A DNA stretch of 64,000 nt from Mycobacterium sp. 852013-50091_SCH5140682 (GTDB lineage Bacteria > Actinomycetota > Actinomycetes > Mycobacteriales > Mycobacteriaceae), in contig NZ_LZTB01000117.1 of NCBI RefSeq assembly GCF_001665685.1, positions 1 through 64,000 on the forward strand. Direction: 5' to 3'. Position 1 is the stretch's first letter, and every line of letters starts with the position of its first letter. The position numbers and the translations under genes are program-made. Of the stretch, positions 51,818 through 62,065 are shown piece after piece. Under the pieces are notes generated by a model. It did no database searches and had not been told where the DNA came from. It worked only from the letters and a program-made list of their open reading frames with translations.

Positions 51818-54457
51818 ATGTCGCTGACCGTCCTGCTGGCACCGCCTCGCGCATGCGAAGAGGTGCTCGCCGTGCTGGCCGACTACTCGGCGGTGGGCCT
51901 GTTGAGCCCGTTCGCGTGGGTCGACGCCGGCGATGTCGGCGGAGCCTCCACACCGGCCACCCTGATCCGCGACGGCCACGCCGAACCTGTTGTGCTGCAA
52001 CAGTTGCTGACCGGTGAGCGCTACGACCGGATCCGGGTTGCGGTGCTGGTCCCCATCGAGGCACCTGCTGCCGAGCGGGCGCCGCTGGCCGCCGAGCAGG
52101 CCGTCGAGCAGATCGTGCGGAGCACCTCGATGGGCGCGCGCATCAGCCTGCTGCGGCTGCTGCTGACGCCAGGACATTCCGTGCCGACGGCGCCGGATCT
52201 GGCGCTGGTGCTCGAAGGCTGGCACAACCTGCTGATCGCCCCGGAGGATTCGGCCGCGCCGGGCCTCGGTGCGGTGCCGTGGGGCAGATTGACCGACCCG
52301 CTCGACATCGCCCAACAGACCGCGCCGGTCGTGGCGGGCATCGCCGGCCTGTGGGCCGGGGTCGACGACAGCCCGTTCGACACCATGGAGATCCTGCCCG
52401 GTCAGACCGTGCGCGCGGTGCGGGCGTTCTACCGCAGGCTCGACACCACCGCCGTGGAGAGCACGCTGCGCACGCAGCTGTTCGACCCGACGGGGCGGCT
52501 GCCGCTACCCCGCGGTGGGCAGGTGCCCGTGGTGTATGTCGAAGACGTTCCGACGGCCGCGCAGTCGATGGCGCGGGCGTTGTGGACCAAACACCGCGAC
52601 GTCCTGCGTGGCCCCCGGCTGGCCGCGGACGCCGCGCCGACCCAGGCGATCGGCATCTGGGCCGCGCTGAAGATGTTCTTCAAATTCATGGGCGCCGCGC
52701 TGCGCAGTGCCCCGTCGGCGTGGCTGTCGGCGGTGATGGGGTCGGTCACCTCGGTGGTGGCGACGACGGTGCAGGGCACCGTGTTCGGCCGCACCGACTC
52801 GGCGTTCGCCGTCGTCGCCGACACCGCCAAGGCCGACTGGCAAGACCTGGGCCGCAGTGCGGAAACCCTGCAGACCGCGCTGAGCGGCCAAGGCGCACAC
52901 CTGGTCCAGCAGGACCTCAGTGCGCTGTGGACGGACTTTGTCAACGGCGCACTGACCCTGGCAGACGGCGGTCGCCGAGCCGCAGGCCTTGACCCGATCG
53001 CCGTGGGATCGGCGGTCGGCGTGGTGTTCAACGCCGCCGACGTCGTGCCGAGCGCGGCTGACGAATTCCGCGGCATTCCCACCTCGCTGGCCGCGGTCAT
53101 CGGCGTCACCGCCATCGAGGGCGCCGACGTGCTCGGCGCGGCCAACGTGCGCGAGCGCCTGCAGCACGCCTATTCCGACCCGGCTGCCGGGGTGGAGGCC
53201 CGCAACACCGGGACCGAGCTCGACCGCTGGCAGGCCGCGGCGGCGAAGAGCTACGCCTGGCAGGTCGGCACCATCTTGGCCGACTTCATGCAGCGGGCCC
53301 GCGGCGAGGTGGCCGGCCTGGTGTCACAGATCCAGTCGATGGGTGACCGCAACGCGGTCGACGAGCAGCTGCGGCAGCGTCAGCAGGCGGTCGGCACCAT
53401 CCTCAAGACGTTCACCGCGGCATTGTTCGTGGTGCTGCTGGCGTTGATCGGGGTCGCCGCCATCGGGTGGTCGAGCTGGAAGTTCGCCCTGATCACCGGG
53501 GCATCGCTGATCGTGCTGTACATCGTGGTCTCGCTCGGGTTGTTCATGCTCAGCCAACGCGACCTGTTCGCCGAGATGAACCTGCGAAGATCGCAGCTCA
53601 ATCAGCTGGAGACCATGCATGCGAACCTGCGCAACGCCGTGCAGGATCTGAGCCGGCTGACCTCCGCCTACGGTCAGCTGCTGGCGTGGTGCCGCACGCT
53701 GGGCGCGGTGCTGCGTGCCCCGTTCGGCGTGGCTCCGCCGGCCCGTGCGGCCGTCGGCCAACTCGTCGACGGGCTGCCGCGGTCCACCCAGATCGGCGTC
53801 GCCACGCCCAGCGCCGACCAGGCCGACAACGCCGCCCACGGCATCCAGCGTCGGCTCTACGCGCTGGGTTGGCTGACCAAGCCGTGGGAGGACATGCTCG
53901 GCGAGGCCGCGGGCAGGCTTCGTGAGGAGCCCGCGGCCCTGTTCAAGCTCCCCGGCGTCGGGTCGGGATCGGGGCTGGACCAGTGGTCGGCGGCAGTGCT
54001 GCAGGGCCGGGTGCGGCCCACCGGCGCCGACGCCTTGTGGGCCCGCGTGGAGCAGATGTTCGCCGACGAGGCCGGTGGGCAACCGGGTGGCCTCGCCGAC
54101 GCGCTGACCGGCACGGTCGCGGTCCCGACGCTGAACCGGGAAGTGCCCGCGCAGCAGTTCGGCGCCGGATTCACCGACCACCGCGCGGGACGGGCCGCTC
54201 CGTTCGACGCGTCCCTGTTCACCAATGCGGCCGTGACGGCAGGCCGCTCCGGCGTTGCCGTCGACGACGCGGTGGTGATCCGGGCCGGGCTGGGCTACCG
54301 GGCAGTCGTTGTTCAGGCCAGCGACGGTTTGCCGCCGTACGATTTTGCTTTGTTCGAAATGCCGGTGCCCGTCGCGCCAGGTGGCGAGGACGAGCCCACG
54401 ATGATGGTTCGACGCACCGAATCCGATGCGCCGCCAGGGGAGGACATGGTGTTCTGA
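51818..54457 (+). CDS. Large membrane protein of the tubulin/GTPase array
   Basis: 879 residues. The N-terminal 500 residues are soluble and helix-rich without a signal peptide. Two adjacent membrane helices lie at about 531-577 (FVVLLALIGVAAIGW, then LIVLYIVVSLGLFML), so both ends are cytosolic. A coiled helix follows (MNLRRSQLNQLETMHANLRN), then a mixed domain. I know no named family; it always seems to accompany the tubulin-like gene here (start 2 bp after that stop), so it may be the membrane anchor for it. Confidence 0.7.
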   Translation: MSLTVLLAPPRACEEVLAVLADYSAVGLLSPFAWVDAGDVGGASTPATLIRDGHAEPVVLQQLLTGERYDRIRVAVLVPIEAPAAERAPLAAEQAVEQIVRSTSMGARISLLRLLLTPGHSVPTAPDLALVLEGWHNLLIAPEDSAAPGLGAVPWGRLTDPLDIAQQTAPVVAGIAGLWAGVDDSPFDTMEILPGQTVRAVRAFYRRLDTTAVESTLRTQLFDPTGRLPLPRGGQVPVVYVEDVPTAAQSMARALWTKHRDVLRGPRLAADAAPTQAIGIWAALKMFFKFMGAALRSAPSAWLSAVMGSVTSVVATTVQGTVFGRTDSAFAVVADTAKADWQDLGRSAETLQTALSGQGAHLVQQDLSALWTDFVNGALTLADGGRRAAGLDPIAVGSAVGVVFNAADVVPSAADEFRGIPTSLAAVIGVTAIEGADVLGAANVRERLQHAYSDPAAGVEARNTGTELDRWQAAAAKSYAWQVGTILADFMQRARGEVAGLVSQIQSMGDRNAVDEQLRQRQQAVGTILKTFTAALFVVLLALIGVAAIGWSSWKFALITGASLIVLYIVVSLGLFMLSQRDLFAEMNLRRSQLNQLETMHANLRNAVQDLSRLTSAYGQLLAWCRTLGAVLRAPFGVAPPARAAVGQLVDGLPRSTQIGVATPSADQADNAAHGIQRRLYALGWLTKPWEDMLGEAAGRLREEPAALFKLPGVGSGSGLDQWSAAVLQGRVRPTGADALWARVEQMFADEAGGQPGGLADALTGTVAVPTLNREVPAQQFGAGFTDHRAGRAAPFDASLFTNAAVTAGRSGVAVDDAVVIRAGLGYRAVVVQASDGLPPYDFALFEMPVPVAPGGEDEPTMMVRRTESDAPPGEDMVF

Positions 54458-54458
54458 C

Positions 54459-56609
54459 ATGCAGGATTCCAGCCCCGATCCCTTTCACCGGGAGGATCCC
54501 GACGACGCCGATCCTCGGCTCGCACCCCTGCTGGCCTGGCGCCAGCAGCTCATCGATTCCGGCGCTGTGGCGGCCCGCAGCTTCAAAGAGGCCCATCTTC
54601 GTCTCGTGTTGAGGTCCGGCCGCACGGACGTCGAACAGATCCGCGCGATGCTGCCCGGCTCCGTCGCCGAGCACGCCGACGAAATGGCCAGGGTGCTCTC
54701 CGAACTGGACACGTCGTCCACTGAGCAGACGTCGATCACGGGCAGACACCGCACCACCGATGCGTCGACTGGTGCGGCGCTGCCGCCGCCTGGGGCGTCG
54801 GGAACCCTGCCACCGGCCGGGGCCTCGGGAACGCTGCCGCCGCCCTCGGCGCCGGCCGCCCCCACCGAACCGGCCCCACCGGCCGAGCCGGTGTCAGCGC
54901 AGGCCGAACCCCCGGCGGCTGAAACACCGCTCACTGCAGCCGATTTCACCCCGTTCACATTCGGTCAGCAGCAGCCGCCCCGGCAGAACATCGCGTTGCG
55001 TCGCAGCGCCGCCGGTGGTGCCATGGAGATCAGCTGGCCGCCGCTGCAGGGCACCGACGGCGTCGTGCTCTACCGGTTGGTGAGCTCCGAGGACAACCCG
55101 CCGTACTCACCGGACCGCGCCGATCTGGTGGCCGCCACCGATACGACGTCCGCGGCCGACACCCGCCCACCCGCCGCGGCGGTCCGGCACTACCAGGTCT
55201 GGATCAACGTCGGGGCCACGCGCGCTGAGGCCCTGACCGCGCAGCCGATGCTCTACGCCGCCGGGGTGCTGGTCAGCCCGATCACCGACTTCGCGATCCG
55301 GGAGGATGCCGGCCGGGTCATCGGCCAGTGGACCGTGCCTGCTGGGGTCAGCTCGGTTTACGTCTACCGCGTACCGGCCGCCGAGGCCGGGCGCGACGGT
55401 CCGCAGTACCGCATCCTCGCGGGCAGCGACAACCTCAACGGCTTCGTCGACTCCGAGCCCGTTCGCGGTGAGCGCTACCAGTACCGCGCCCGCTGCGCGG
55501 CCAACGTCGACGGGGTGCTGCGGCTGTCGGAAGCCGTCGAGACCGACATCGAGATCTCCGCCGTGCTGGCCCCGGTCACCGACCTTGCGGTGGCGACCGG
55601 GGTGGACGGCTCGTCCTTCGACCTGACCTGGACTCCACCGGCGGGTGGACGCATCGTCATCTACCGCACCCAGGACGGGCCGAATGCCGGCGCGGAATCG
55701 GCCGAGCTGCCCGAGGGCGCCCTCGAGCAGGTCGGGCTGACGCCGGAGCTGCGGCTCACCCAGCCGGTGGTCACCCAGACCGGGCCCGACGGCAGACCCC
55801 GCGCGCTGATGGCCGGGGTGTCCTGGCCGTCCGACTGGAGCCGCGCCTACCTCACCCCGGTGACCATCCTGGCCGGCCGGGCCTTGGTGGGCCGCACGCT
55901 GTCATCGGTGCGGACCGGCGCCATCCGCGACATCGAACTCGCCGAGTACTGCAACAAGCAGGTGCTGACCTTCGACTGGCCCGACGGCGCGGCCGGTGTG
56001 GTGCTGTATCTGGCCCCGAAGGGCTACGACCCGCGGGGCGGGCTGACCGGCAAGTCGTTCGAGATCTCGCTGGAGGAATACGAGAAGTACGGCGGGATGC
56101 AGCTCACCGGGCAGCTCCCGGTCGGTGGTTGCTCGCTGCACCTGGCCCCGGTGGCGTTCTCGGGTGGCCGCCGGGTGACCGGTGCGATCGCCAGCGTCGA
56201 GTACCACGGGTTGCTGCGGCTGCAGTACGCGGTGCGCATCGGCCGGGACCCGCAGGGGTTCCCGACGACCGCGACCATCGCCATGCGCTCCGAGCACGAT
56301 CTTCCCGGTTCACCCGCGTTCGTGCTGGTCAACAATCCACAGCGGATACCGCTCAGCGTCCACGACGGTCAAGCCGTCGACGTGGCCCCGCTGGATGCGC
56401 AGGGGCAGTTCGCCGATCGCCCGTCGAAGGAACTGCGCTGGTCGCAGCTGACCACGTCGGGAACCGGCGAGCTGTGGGCAGCCAACGTGCGCGGCTTGCA
56501 GGGCTGGATCCGGTTGTTCGTCAACACCCCGTCGGCCGAGCGGCTACGGGTGATCGCCCTGCTCGATCCGCCGGTGGACAGTCTGCGGCTGACTGCGATG
56601 GCGCAATGA
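54459..56609 (+). CDS. Cytosolic beta-sandwich (FN3-like) protein
   Basis: 716 residues. It opens with DSSPDPFHREDPDDAD, again a DPF-type start, then a helical region of about 90 residues and a Pro/Ala-rich linker. At least three fibronectin type III-like beta units follow (EISWPPLQGTDGVVLYRLVSS, DLTWTPPAGGRIVIYRTQDGP and similar). There is no signal peptide, unusual for FN3-type domains, so it should act in the cytosol as a protein-interaction scaffold. The stop overlaps the GAP1-like gene start (ATGA). Confidence 0.7.
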   Translation: MQDSSPDPFHREDPDDADPRLAPLLAWRQQLIDSGAVAARSFKEAHLRLVLRSGRTDVEQIRAMLPGSVAEHADEMARVLSELDTSSTEQTSITGRHRTTDASTGAALPPPGASGTLPPAGASGTLPPPSAPAAPTEPAPPAEPVSAQAEPPAAETPLTAADFTPFTFGQQQPPRQNIALRRSAAGGAMEISWPPLQGTDGVVLYRLVSSEDNPPYSPDRADLVAATDTTSAADTRPPAAAVRHYQVWINVGATRAEALTAQPMLYAAGVLVSPITDFAIREDAGRVIGQWTVPAGVSSVYVYRVPAAEAGRDGPQYRILAGSDNLNGFVDSEPVRGERYQYRARCAANVDGVLRLSEAVETDIEISAVLAPVTDLAVATGVDGSSFDLTWTPPAGGRIVIYRTQDGPNAGAESAELPEGALEQVGLTPELRLTQPVVTQTGPDGRPRALMAGVSWPSDWSRAYLTPVTILAGRALVGRTLSSVRTGAIRDIELAEYCNKQVLTFDWPDGAAGVVLYLAPKGYDPRGGLTGKSFEISLEEYEKYGGMQLTGQLPVGGCSLHLAPVAFSGGRRVTGAIASVEYHGLLRLQYAVRIGRDPQGFPTTATIAMRSEHDLPGSPAFVLVNNPQRIPLSVHDGQAVDVAPLDAQGQFADRPSKELRWSQLTTSGTGELWAANVRGLQGWIRLFVNTPSAERLRVIALLDPPVDSLRLTAMAQ

Positions 56610-59092
56610 CCTCACGCTATGGCCAGTTGGCCTACACGTCGTTCGATGCTGTCGGTTCGGCAGGCGGATGGCAGGTCAAGCAGACCACCGGTGACCTGAC
56701 GCCGGAAGAAACCCAGCAGCTGATCGCCGGGGTCCGCACGGTGTTCCGCCCGGTGCAGCCGCTGCCCGATTACCCGACACCCGAACAGCTCGACCAGGGA
56801 CCGCGGCGGCTGGCCTACGGCAGGGTCGACACCGGTACGGGGTACTGGCACACCGTGCCCGCGGGATCGGACAGCACCGGCAGGCCCGGCAATGTGTTCG
56901 CCCACGTCGTGCTGGACCGCACGCCGCTGTCAGCACCGCGCCGCCGGCCCATCCAGTGGTGGCGGTCGCCGCAGTGGGCGCGCCCGTACGGCGCGGCGGC
57001 GGTGAGCAGAGCGACCATCCCCGACAGCCCACCCGAGCCGGGCACGGTGGTGACCAAGGACAGCGTGGTGGCCTTCGCGCTGGACACCAGCACATGGCGG
57101 CTGGCGACGCTGTTCGCGCTGCTCGATGCCGTGGCCGGGGCGCTCGACGGGGGAGCGCCGGTGGTGCTCGGCGCGGAGTCGGTCGAATCGGCCGCGCAGT
57201 GGATCGGGCTGGTGAGCTTTCTGATGTCGCCCGGAACCGCGGCCACCCTGAGCTTTTCCACGCTCGACCGGGCCGATCAGGTCATGTTGGCACTGCACAG
57301 CGGCCAGCTGCTGACGGCCGTGCCGATCGGTGATCTGGATGCCGTGCCCGCAGGCGTCGTCGTGATCAGCGAGTCCGAAGCGGTATCGATGGGCGAGCTC
57401 GACGGCGATCCGCACCGGACCGCACGCGGGCACACCATCGAGGCCACGCACTGGTCGGCCATGGCCCAGGTGGTGCTCCTGGAACCACATTCGGCGCGCC
57501 GGTTGCTCGACGACATCGACCGCGTCGCCGAGCAGGTCCACGACGAGGGTCTGCACCCCGCGTGGCCGACTGCGATGGTGGTGGCAGGCCGCCCGGAGTT
57601 CGCTGACGCCGTCGAAGAGGCGCACGAGGTGATCGCTGCCCACTCGCCTCCGGACGTCCCGGCCGGCTCGCAGGCCGCCCAGACCATCGCCGGCGTGCTG
57701 TCGGCTGTGGTAGGTACCAGCACTGCCGACGCCTGGCGCGCCGTGCAGGAACTGCCGGATGGGCCCGCAGCCGATTTCGCCGATGCGACGTATCTGAGCC
57801 GGGCCATCACCGATGACACCTGGCTCGGGCAACTCGGCCCTATCCCGTTGGGGCCCAGATTGTTTCACGGGAAACCAACGCCTTCGCAGGTACAGTCGGC
57901 GATCGGCCCGGGGCTGGCCGCGGCACGGGACCAAGGCCCTGAACGGGAGCTGCGGGTGATCGAGCTGCTGCTGCGGGCAGGGGTCGCCGACGATCGCCTC
58001 GCCCCGGCGCTGCTGGACGATGTGGTGCCGCATCTCGACGATCCGGTGCGCGGTCCCAAGATGCGCCAGCGCGTCGACGCGGACGGCAGGTTGGCGATCG
58101 GCGCTGCTTTGCTGCGGGCCGGCGGTGACGTCGAGGGCACCGCGATCAGTGACAGCCTGCTCGATTGGCTGGCCGATGCGACGCCCCTGCCCGGCGCCGA
58201 CGAGCTGGCGCATGCCAGCCCGTGGGACCAGACCTGGATCCGCGCTGCGCTGCGCGGTATCCGGGCGGGCAGGCGCGGGTCTGTCGAGCCGGGTGATTCC
58301 GGGGCACAGCTGTGGTGGCTGAAGGCGACCGCGTCCCCGCATTTCGAACAGGCCGTCGCGGACTCGGTGTGGGATCCGGCCGACCTCCTGCTGGCGTTGG
58401 GTGCCGACCCGATCACCGGGTCCGGCACTGTGCGCACGCTGGTAGGCGCGCCGGATTCGCCCGCGCTGACCGAGCTGGCAGGCCGGGTGATCGACGGCAA
58501 CGGCGACAGCACGGCCGTGGCGTGCGCGGCGGTGCGGTACATCGAGCCGCAGATGTGGATGCACCAGCGGTACGTGGAGACCCACCAGAGCGCATACCTG
58601 CCGTTCTGGGATCAGGTCCTGAGCAATACCGAGCCGAGCGGTGTGCACCACGACTTCGCTGTACGCATGCTGACGTTCGCCCTACTGGGCGTCATCGCCG
58701 GCCAGCCCTACCCGCAGGCCTGCACGGTCCTGGCCGCCGATGCCGGTCTCGGCGGCGAGGCCATCGCGCGGGTGATGCCGCTGGTCGACGGCTACGAGGT
58801 GGCGCCGCAGGCCGTGCTTGCGGTGACACTGCTGCGCGTCGCGTCGGCCGAAGATGCCCAGCAGCAACTGGACGTGATCGATCAATTGATGGGGCAACTG
58901 GCCGAACGCGTGGCGGCAGGCATGCCCGGTGAGGAGAGCGACGTCGACGCGGTCACGATGTTGATGACACAGCTGTCCGGGGATGCCTCGGATCCCACGG
59001 TGCGGCGGTACCGGAAGATGGTGGGCAGGCTGCTGGCCCGGCGCAATGACGCACAACCGTCGCTGGCGGCCAGATTGCGGGGGAGTCGCTGA
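56606..59092 (+). CDS. GTPase-associated protein with GAP1-N2-like domain
   Basis: 828 residues from ATG 56606 (ATGA overlap). The N-terminal third (YGQLAYTSFDAVGSAGGWQV, then FAHVVLDRTPLS and TAATLSFSTLDRADQV) matches the GTPase-associated protein 1 N2 domain as I know it. The rest is a helical middle and C-terminal region of the GAP1-M/C kind. GAP1 proteins occur beside double-GTPase genes in predicted conflict or stress systems, and such a GTPase is encoded two genes on. It likely controls or senses the GTPase state. No membrane segments. Confidence 0.72.
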   Translation: MTSRYGQLAYTSFDAVGSAGGWQVKQTTGDLTPEETQQLIAGVRTVFRPVQPLPDYPTPEQLDQGPRRLAYGRVDTGTGYWHTVPAGSDSTGRPGNVFAHVVLDRTPLSAPRRRPIQWWRSPQWARPYGAAAVSRATIPDSPPEPGTVVTKDSVVAFALDTSTWRLATLFALLDAVAGALDGGAPVVLGAESVESAAQWIGLVSFLMSPGTAATLSFSTLDRADQVMLALHSGQLLTAVPIGDLDAVPAGVVVISESEAVSMGELDGDPHRTARGHTIEATHWSAMAQVVLLEPHSARRLLDDIDRVAEQVHDEGLHPAWPTAMVVAGRPEFADAVEEAHEVIAAHSPPDVPAGSQAAQTIAGVLSAVVGTSTADAWRAVQELPDGPAADFADATYLSRAITDDTWLGQLGPIPLGPRLFHGKPTPSQVQSAIGPGLAAARDQGPERELRVIELLLRAGVADDRLAPALLDDVVPHLDDPVRGPKMRQRVDADGRLAIGAALLRAGGDVEGTAISDSLLDWLADATPLPGADELAHASPWDQTWIRAALRGIRAGRRGSVEPGDSGAQLWWLKATASPHFEQAVADSVWDPADLLLALGADPITGSGTVRTLVGAPDSPALTELAGRVIDGNGDSTAVACAAVRYIEPQMWMHQRYVETHQSAYLPFWDQVLSNTEPSGVHHDFAVRMLTFALLGVIAGQPYPQACTVLAADAGLGGEAIARVMPLVDGYEVAPQAVLAVTLLRVASAEDAQQQLDVIDQLMGQLAERVAAGMPGEESDVDAVTMLMTQLSGDASDPTVRRYRKMVGRLLARRNDAQPSLAARLRGSR

Positions 59093-60021
59093 TGCCGATC
59101 TATGTGGTGAACGCACGCAACCAGCGGGTGCAGATACCCAGCCAGGCGCTGTCGGTGTCCATCACCGGCGCCGTCGGCGGCGCCGCCCTCGAGGTGCACG
59201 GCGGACCCGATCAGCCGGTGGTGCGCTCGAGCGCGCATCAGGCGTTGCTGCCCAGCCTCACCGGCCCGGTCATGGTGTCGGTGCGCCCGGTGGGCACCGA
59301 CCGGTTCGGCAGCGGGACCGTCATCCACCTGGCGATCGCCCACGACAATCCCGGTGACGTCGATCCGGTCCAAGTGATGTTCGACCCGATCGACGTCAGC
59401 GGTGACACCGGGCTGACGTTCGCCAAGCTGACCCCCGACGGCACCCAGATCGACATCTCGGTCAGCGCGGTCGCCGATACGCAGCTGAGTCCCCTGGCCA
59501 CCGCCGCGCGAACCTCGGCGCGCAAGATCACCGGCCGCGGGCCGGGCGAGTCCGACGGTGCGGTGCTGATCGCGTTCGACACCTCAGCGTCGATGCGCAG
59601 CTGGTTCGCCGACGGCAGCGTGGTGGCGGCCACCGAGATCGTGGTCGGTGTGGCCGATGCGGTGGGTGTGCGCAACGTTTCGGCGGTCCTGGTGGGCGCG
59701 GACGTGGTCCCGGTAACCGCGTCGGGCAGTGCGGAGCTGGCGGAGGCGGTCCGACGAGCGACGCCCCGCTGGTCGGCGGGCGCCCGCTGGTCGCGTCTGG
59801 CCCCAGGGCGGTCCCGCGTGGTGGTCTGCGCGGATTATCCGACAAGCGCGGTGCGGCAACGGTTTCCGGTGATCGCGCTGTCCAACGATCGCAGGCTCGA
59901 CGCTGCCGGGGCGCGCCTGCCCGCACCGCGGCCGGGTAACGAGGCAACCGCCGAGCTGCTGGCGCATCCGCCTGTGCTGGACCGGATCACGGCGTCGCTG
60001 GTGAAGGCCCTGGCCCCATGA
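59092..60021 (+). CDS. VWA-domain protein (cytosolic)
   Basis: 309 residues, start overlapping the previous stop (TGATG). The N-terminal part is a beta domain; the VWA fold has an intact MIDAS DTSAS (Asp163-Ser167). It lacks a signal peptide, so this is a cytosolic VWA, unlike the one at 45172. VWA proteins next to GTPase and GAP1 genes are a recurring theme in NTP-dependent conflict systems. The last bases overlap the GTPase start (ATGA). Confidence 0.75.
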   Translation: MPIYVVNARNQRVQIPSQALSVSITGAVGGAALEVHGGPDQPVVRSSAHQALLPSLTGPVMVSVRPVGTDRFGSGTVIHLAIAHDNPGDVDPVQVMFDPIDVSGDTGLTFAKLTPDGTQIDISVSAVADTQLSPLATAARTSARKITGRGPGESDGAVLIAFDTSASMRSWFADGSVVAATEIVVGVADAVGVRNVSAVLVGADVVPVTASGSAELAEAVRRATPRWSAGARWSRLAPGRSRVVVCADYPTSAVRQRFPVIALSNDRRLDAAGARLPAPRPGNEATAELLAHPPVLDRITASLVKALAP

Positions 60022-61175
60022 GCAAATGCCCGCGTTGTTTTTCGGCGCTCAACCCGAACCAGCATCTGTGGACACTGTCCGCTCAGGCCGGCGGTACGCG
60101 CTACCGCGACGACGTCGCGACGGCGTACCTGGGCGCGCCCGCCGACTGCGGCCCGCTCTACACCTGGACCCGCACGCCGGGGTACAACGGACCGCCGCCA
60201 CCGACCGCGGAGGCCAGCCGAGCGTTGCAGGGCCCGGCGGTCGAGATCTGCCCGGTCTGCCACTACGTGTTGCCCGAGGGCTGGCGGCAGGGGCACGCCA
60301 TCTGCATCGCCATGGCCGGGGCGCGTGCCACCGGCAAGAGCCTCTACATCGGTGTGTTGGTGAAACAGCTTGAGCTGCTGTGTGAACGGCTCGGTGTGTC
60401 GATGGAACCGGTCACCCGGGCGACCGCGCAGGCCTATGCGACCAACTACGAGACGCCGCTGTACGTGCAGCGCGGTCTGATCCCGCCGACCCCGACCGTG
60501 CACACCCAGGCCTCCACGCAGCGTGAACCTCTGATGTTCTCGATCGGCATCTGGCACGGCGTGCGGCGGTTCCTGGTGCTGCGCGATGTCGCGGGCGAGG
60601 ACATGGAGTCCGGTGATCTGCACACACCGCCGTTCCGGTTCTTCGCGAACGCCGACGCGGTGTTCTTCATGTTCGACCCGTTGCGGGTCAAGGCGATTCG
60701 CGATCAGCTGCAGGATCTGCTGCCCGCTCAGCTGTTCAGTGGCGGCGATCCGCGATCAGTGCTCAACAACGTGACGATGGCGGTCGCGCCGGGGCAGCCC
60801 AAACTTGCGGTGATCCTGTCGAAGTTCGACGCGCTGCGCGTGCTGCGGGAGGTCGAGGGTTCCGAGTGGAGCCTGATCATGTCCAACGCGGGCGCGGCCT
60901 ACCTGCGGGACACCTCCGACAGTCAGCAGTACGACGAGGTCGGCGGTCAACTGATGCACGAAGAGGTGCGCAGCCTGCTGACCCGGCTGAATGCGGGCTC
61001 GATCGTCGCCGCGGTCGAGAACCCTTCGAACGGAATGCGTTTGCAGAACCGCTATTTCGTCGTATCCGCGTTGGGGCAGCCGCCCAGCGGCAACCGGCTG
61101 CACTCGCGGGGCATCGCGCCGTTCCGGTGCGCTGATCCGGTGCGGTGGGTGACGTCGAGTTTCGGGGTGCTGTAG
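60018..61175 (+). CDS. Zinc-ribbon GTPase resembling DO-GTPase2
   Basis: 385 residues. Two CxxC pairs (Cys4/Cys7 and Cys78/Cys81) probably bind zinc. The P-loop is GARATGKS (101-108), the switch-2 motif is DVAGED (from Asp190), and SKFD (268-271) stands for the guanine-specific NKxD. This is the pattern of the TRAFAC-type double-GTPase 2 group. It would hydrolyse GTP and act as the switch of the array, regulated by the GAP1-like and VWA proteins. The start overlaps the VWA stop. Confidence 0.78.
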   Translation: MSKCPRCFSALNPNQHLWTLSAQAGGTRYRDDVATAYLGAPADCGPLYTWTRTPGYNGPPPPTAEASRALQGPAVEICPVCHYVLPEGWRQGHAICIAMAGARATGKSLYIGVLVKQLELLCERLGVSMEPVTRATAQAYATNYETPLYVQRGLIPPTPTVHTQASTQREPLMFSIGIWHGVRRFLVLRDVAGEDMESGDLHTPPFRFFANADAVFFMFDPLRVKAIRDQLQDLLPAQLFSGGDPRSVLNNVTMAVAPGQPKLAVILSKFDALRVLREVEGSEWSLIMSNAGAAYLRDTSDSQQYDEVGGQLMHEEVRSLLTRLNAGSIVAAVENPSNGMRLQNRYFVVSALGQPPSGNRLHSRGIAPFRCADPVRWVTSSFGVL

Positions 61176-61177
61176 GA

Positions 61178-62065
61178 GTGACGCAGGGTTGGGGGGATCC
61201 GTTCGGCGGGGCGCCGTTCGGTCAGTCACCGGATGGTCCGCCGATCATCTCCGCACCGTCTCAGCTGCCGCCGCCGCGACCGCCGCGCAGATCCAAGTCA
61301 GTTGTGATGCTGGCGGCTTTCGGCGGGGTCGCCACCATAGCCGTTGCCGCGCTGGTGATCTGGGCCGTGATTCCCGATTCGTCGAGCACCCCGGCGGCCG
61401 GTCCGACCTCGACGGCTCCGTCGACGCCGACCACGACGGCGGCGCCTGCGCTGGTGAATTCGGCCCAACTGCCCGGGTTGCTGCTCAGCATGGACGAGGT
61501 CAAGCGCGCGACGGACGCGACGAGCACCGCCTATGCCGTGACCGAGAAGCAGCAGTTCAACGCCTCCGAAGGGGTTGTGACACAGCCTGACAACTGCCGC
61601 TCGGCGTTGTTCACCGGCGCAGGCGAAATATTCGTCAACAGTGGTGCCACGGCGACGTACTCACGGTCGGTCGTGCTGCCTGACCCGTTGACCACGACCG
61701 AGTTGGGCGGGGTCGAAGAACGAGTGGTGTTGTACCCGAACGCATCTGCGGCAACCAAGCAGGCCGCGAATATCGAGAATCTGTGGCGTGGGTGCGTCGG
61801 CCTGCTGACCGAGACTCTGAACTATGGCAAGAACTGGATCAAGTACCAGGTGGACCCGCTGACCCGCTCACCACAGGATCCGTCCATCGTGGTGTTGAGC
61901 AGTATCGTGACCGACACCCCGGGCGTCCCGAACTTCCGCAACGTCCGGGTCATCGCCGCCAAGAACAACGTCCTGGTCGATGTGGCGGTGTTCGGCGGAA
62001 ACTTCGGCAACGGCGCACAGACCATCACCGCCGAAATCCTCGCGCGGATCGGCAGTCTGACATGA
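61178..62065 (+). CDS. Membrane sensor protein with PknH_C-like ectodomain (first)
   Basis: 295 residues from GTG 61178, 2 bp after the GTPase stop. A cytosolic tail with GDPFGGAPFGQ (from residue 6) and Pro-rich stretches precedes one membrane helix (MLAAFGGVATIAVAALVIWAV). A Thr/Pro linker and a PknH_C-like ectodomain follow, with two cysteines (DNCRSALF, WRGCVG). The kinase domain of PknH is absent. Close paralogue of the gene at 63080. Confidence 0.75.
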   Translation: MTQGWGDPFGGAPFGQSPDGPPIISAPSQLPPPRPPRRSKSVVMLAAFGGVATIAVAALVIWAVIPDSSSTPAAGPTSTAPSTPTTTAAPALVNSAQLPGLLLSMDEVKRATDATSTAYAVTEKQQFNASEGVVTQPDNCRSALFTGAGEIFVNSGATATYSRSVVLPDPLTTTELGGVEERVVLYPNASAATKQAANIENLWRGCVGLLTETLNYGKNWIKYQVDPLTRSPQDPSIVVLSSIVTDTPGVPNFRNVRVIAAKNNVLVDVAVFGGNFGNGAQTITAEILARIGSLT

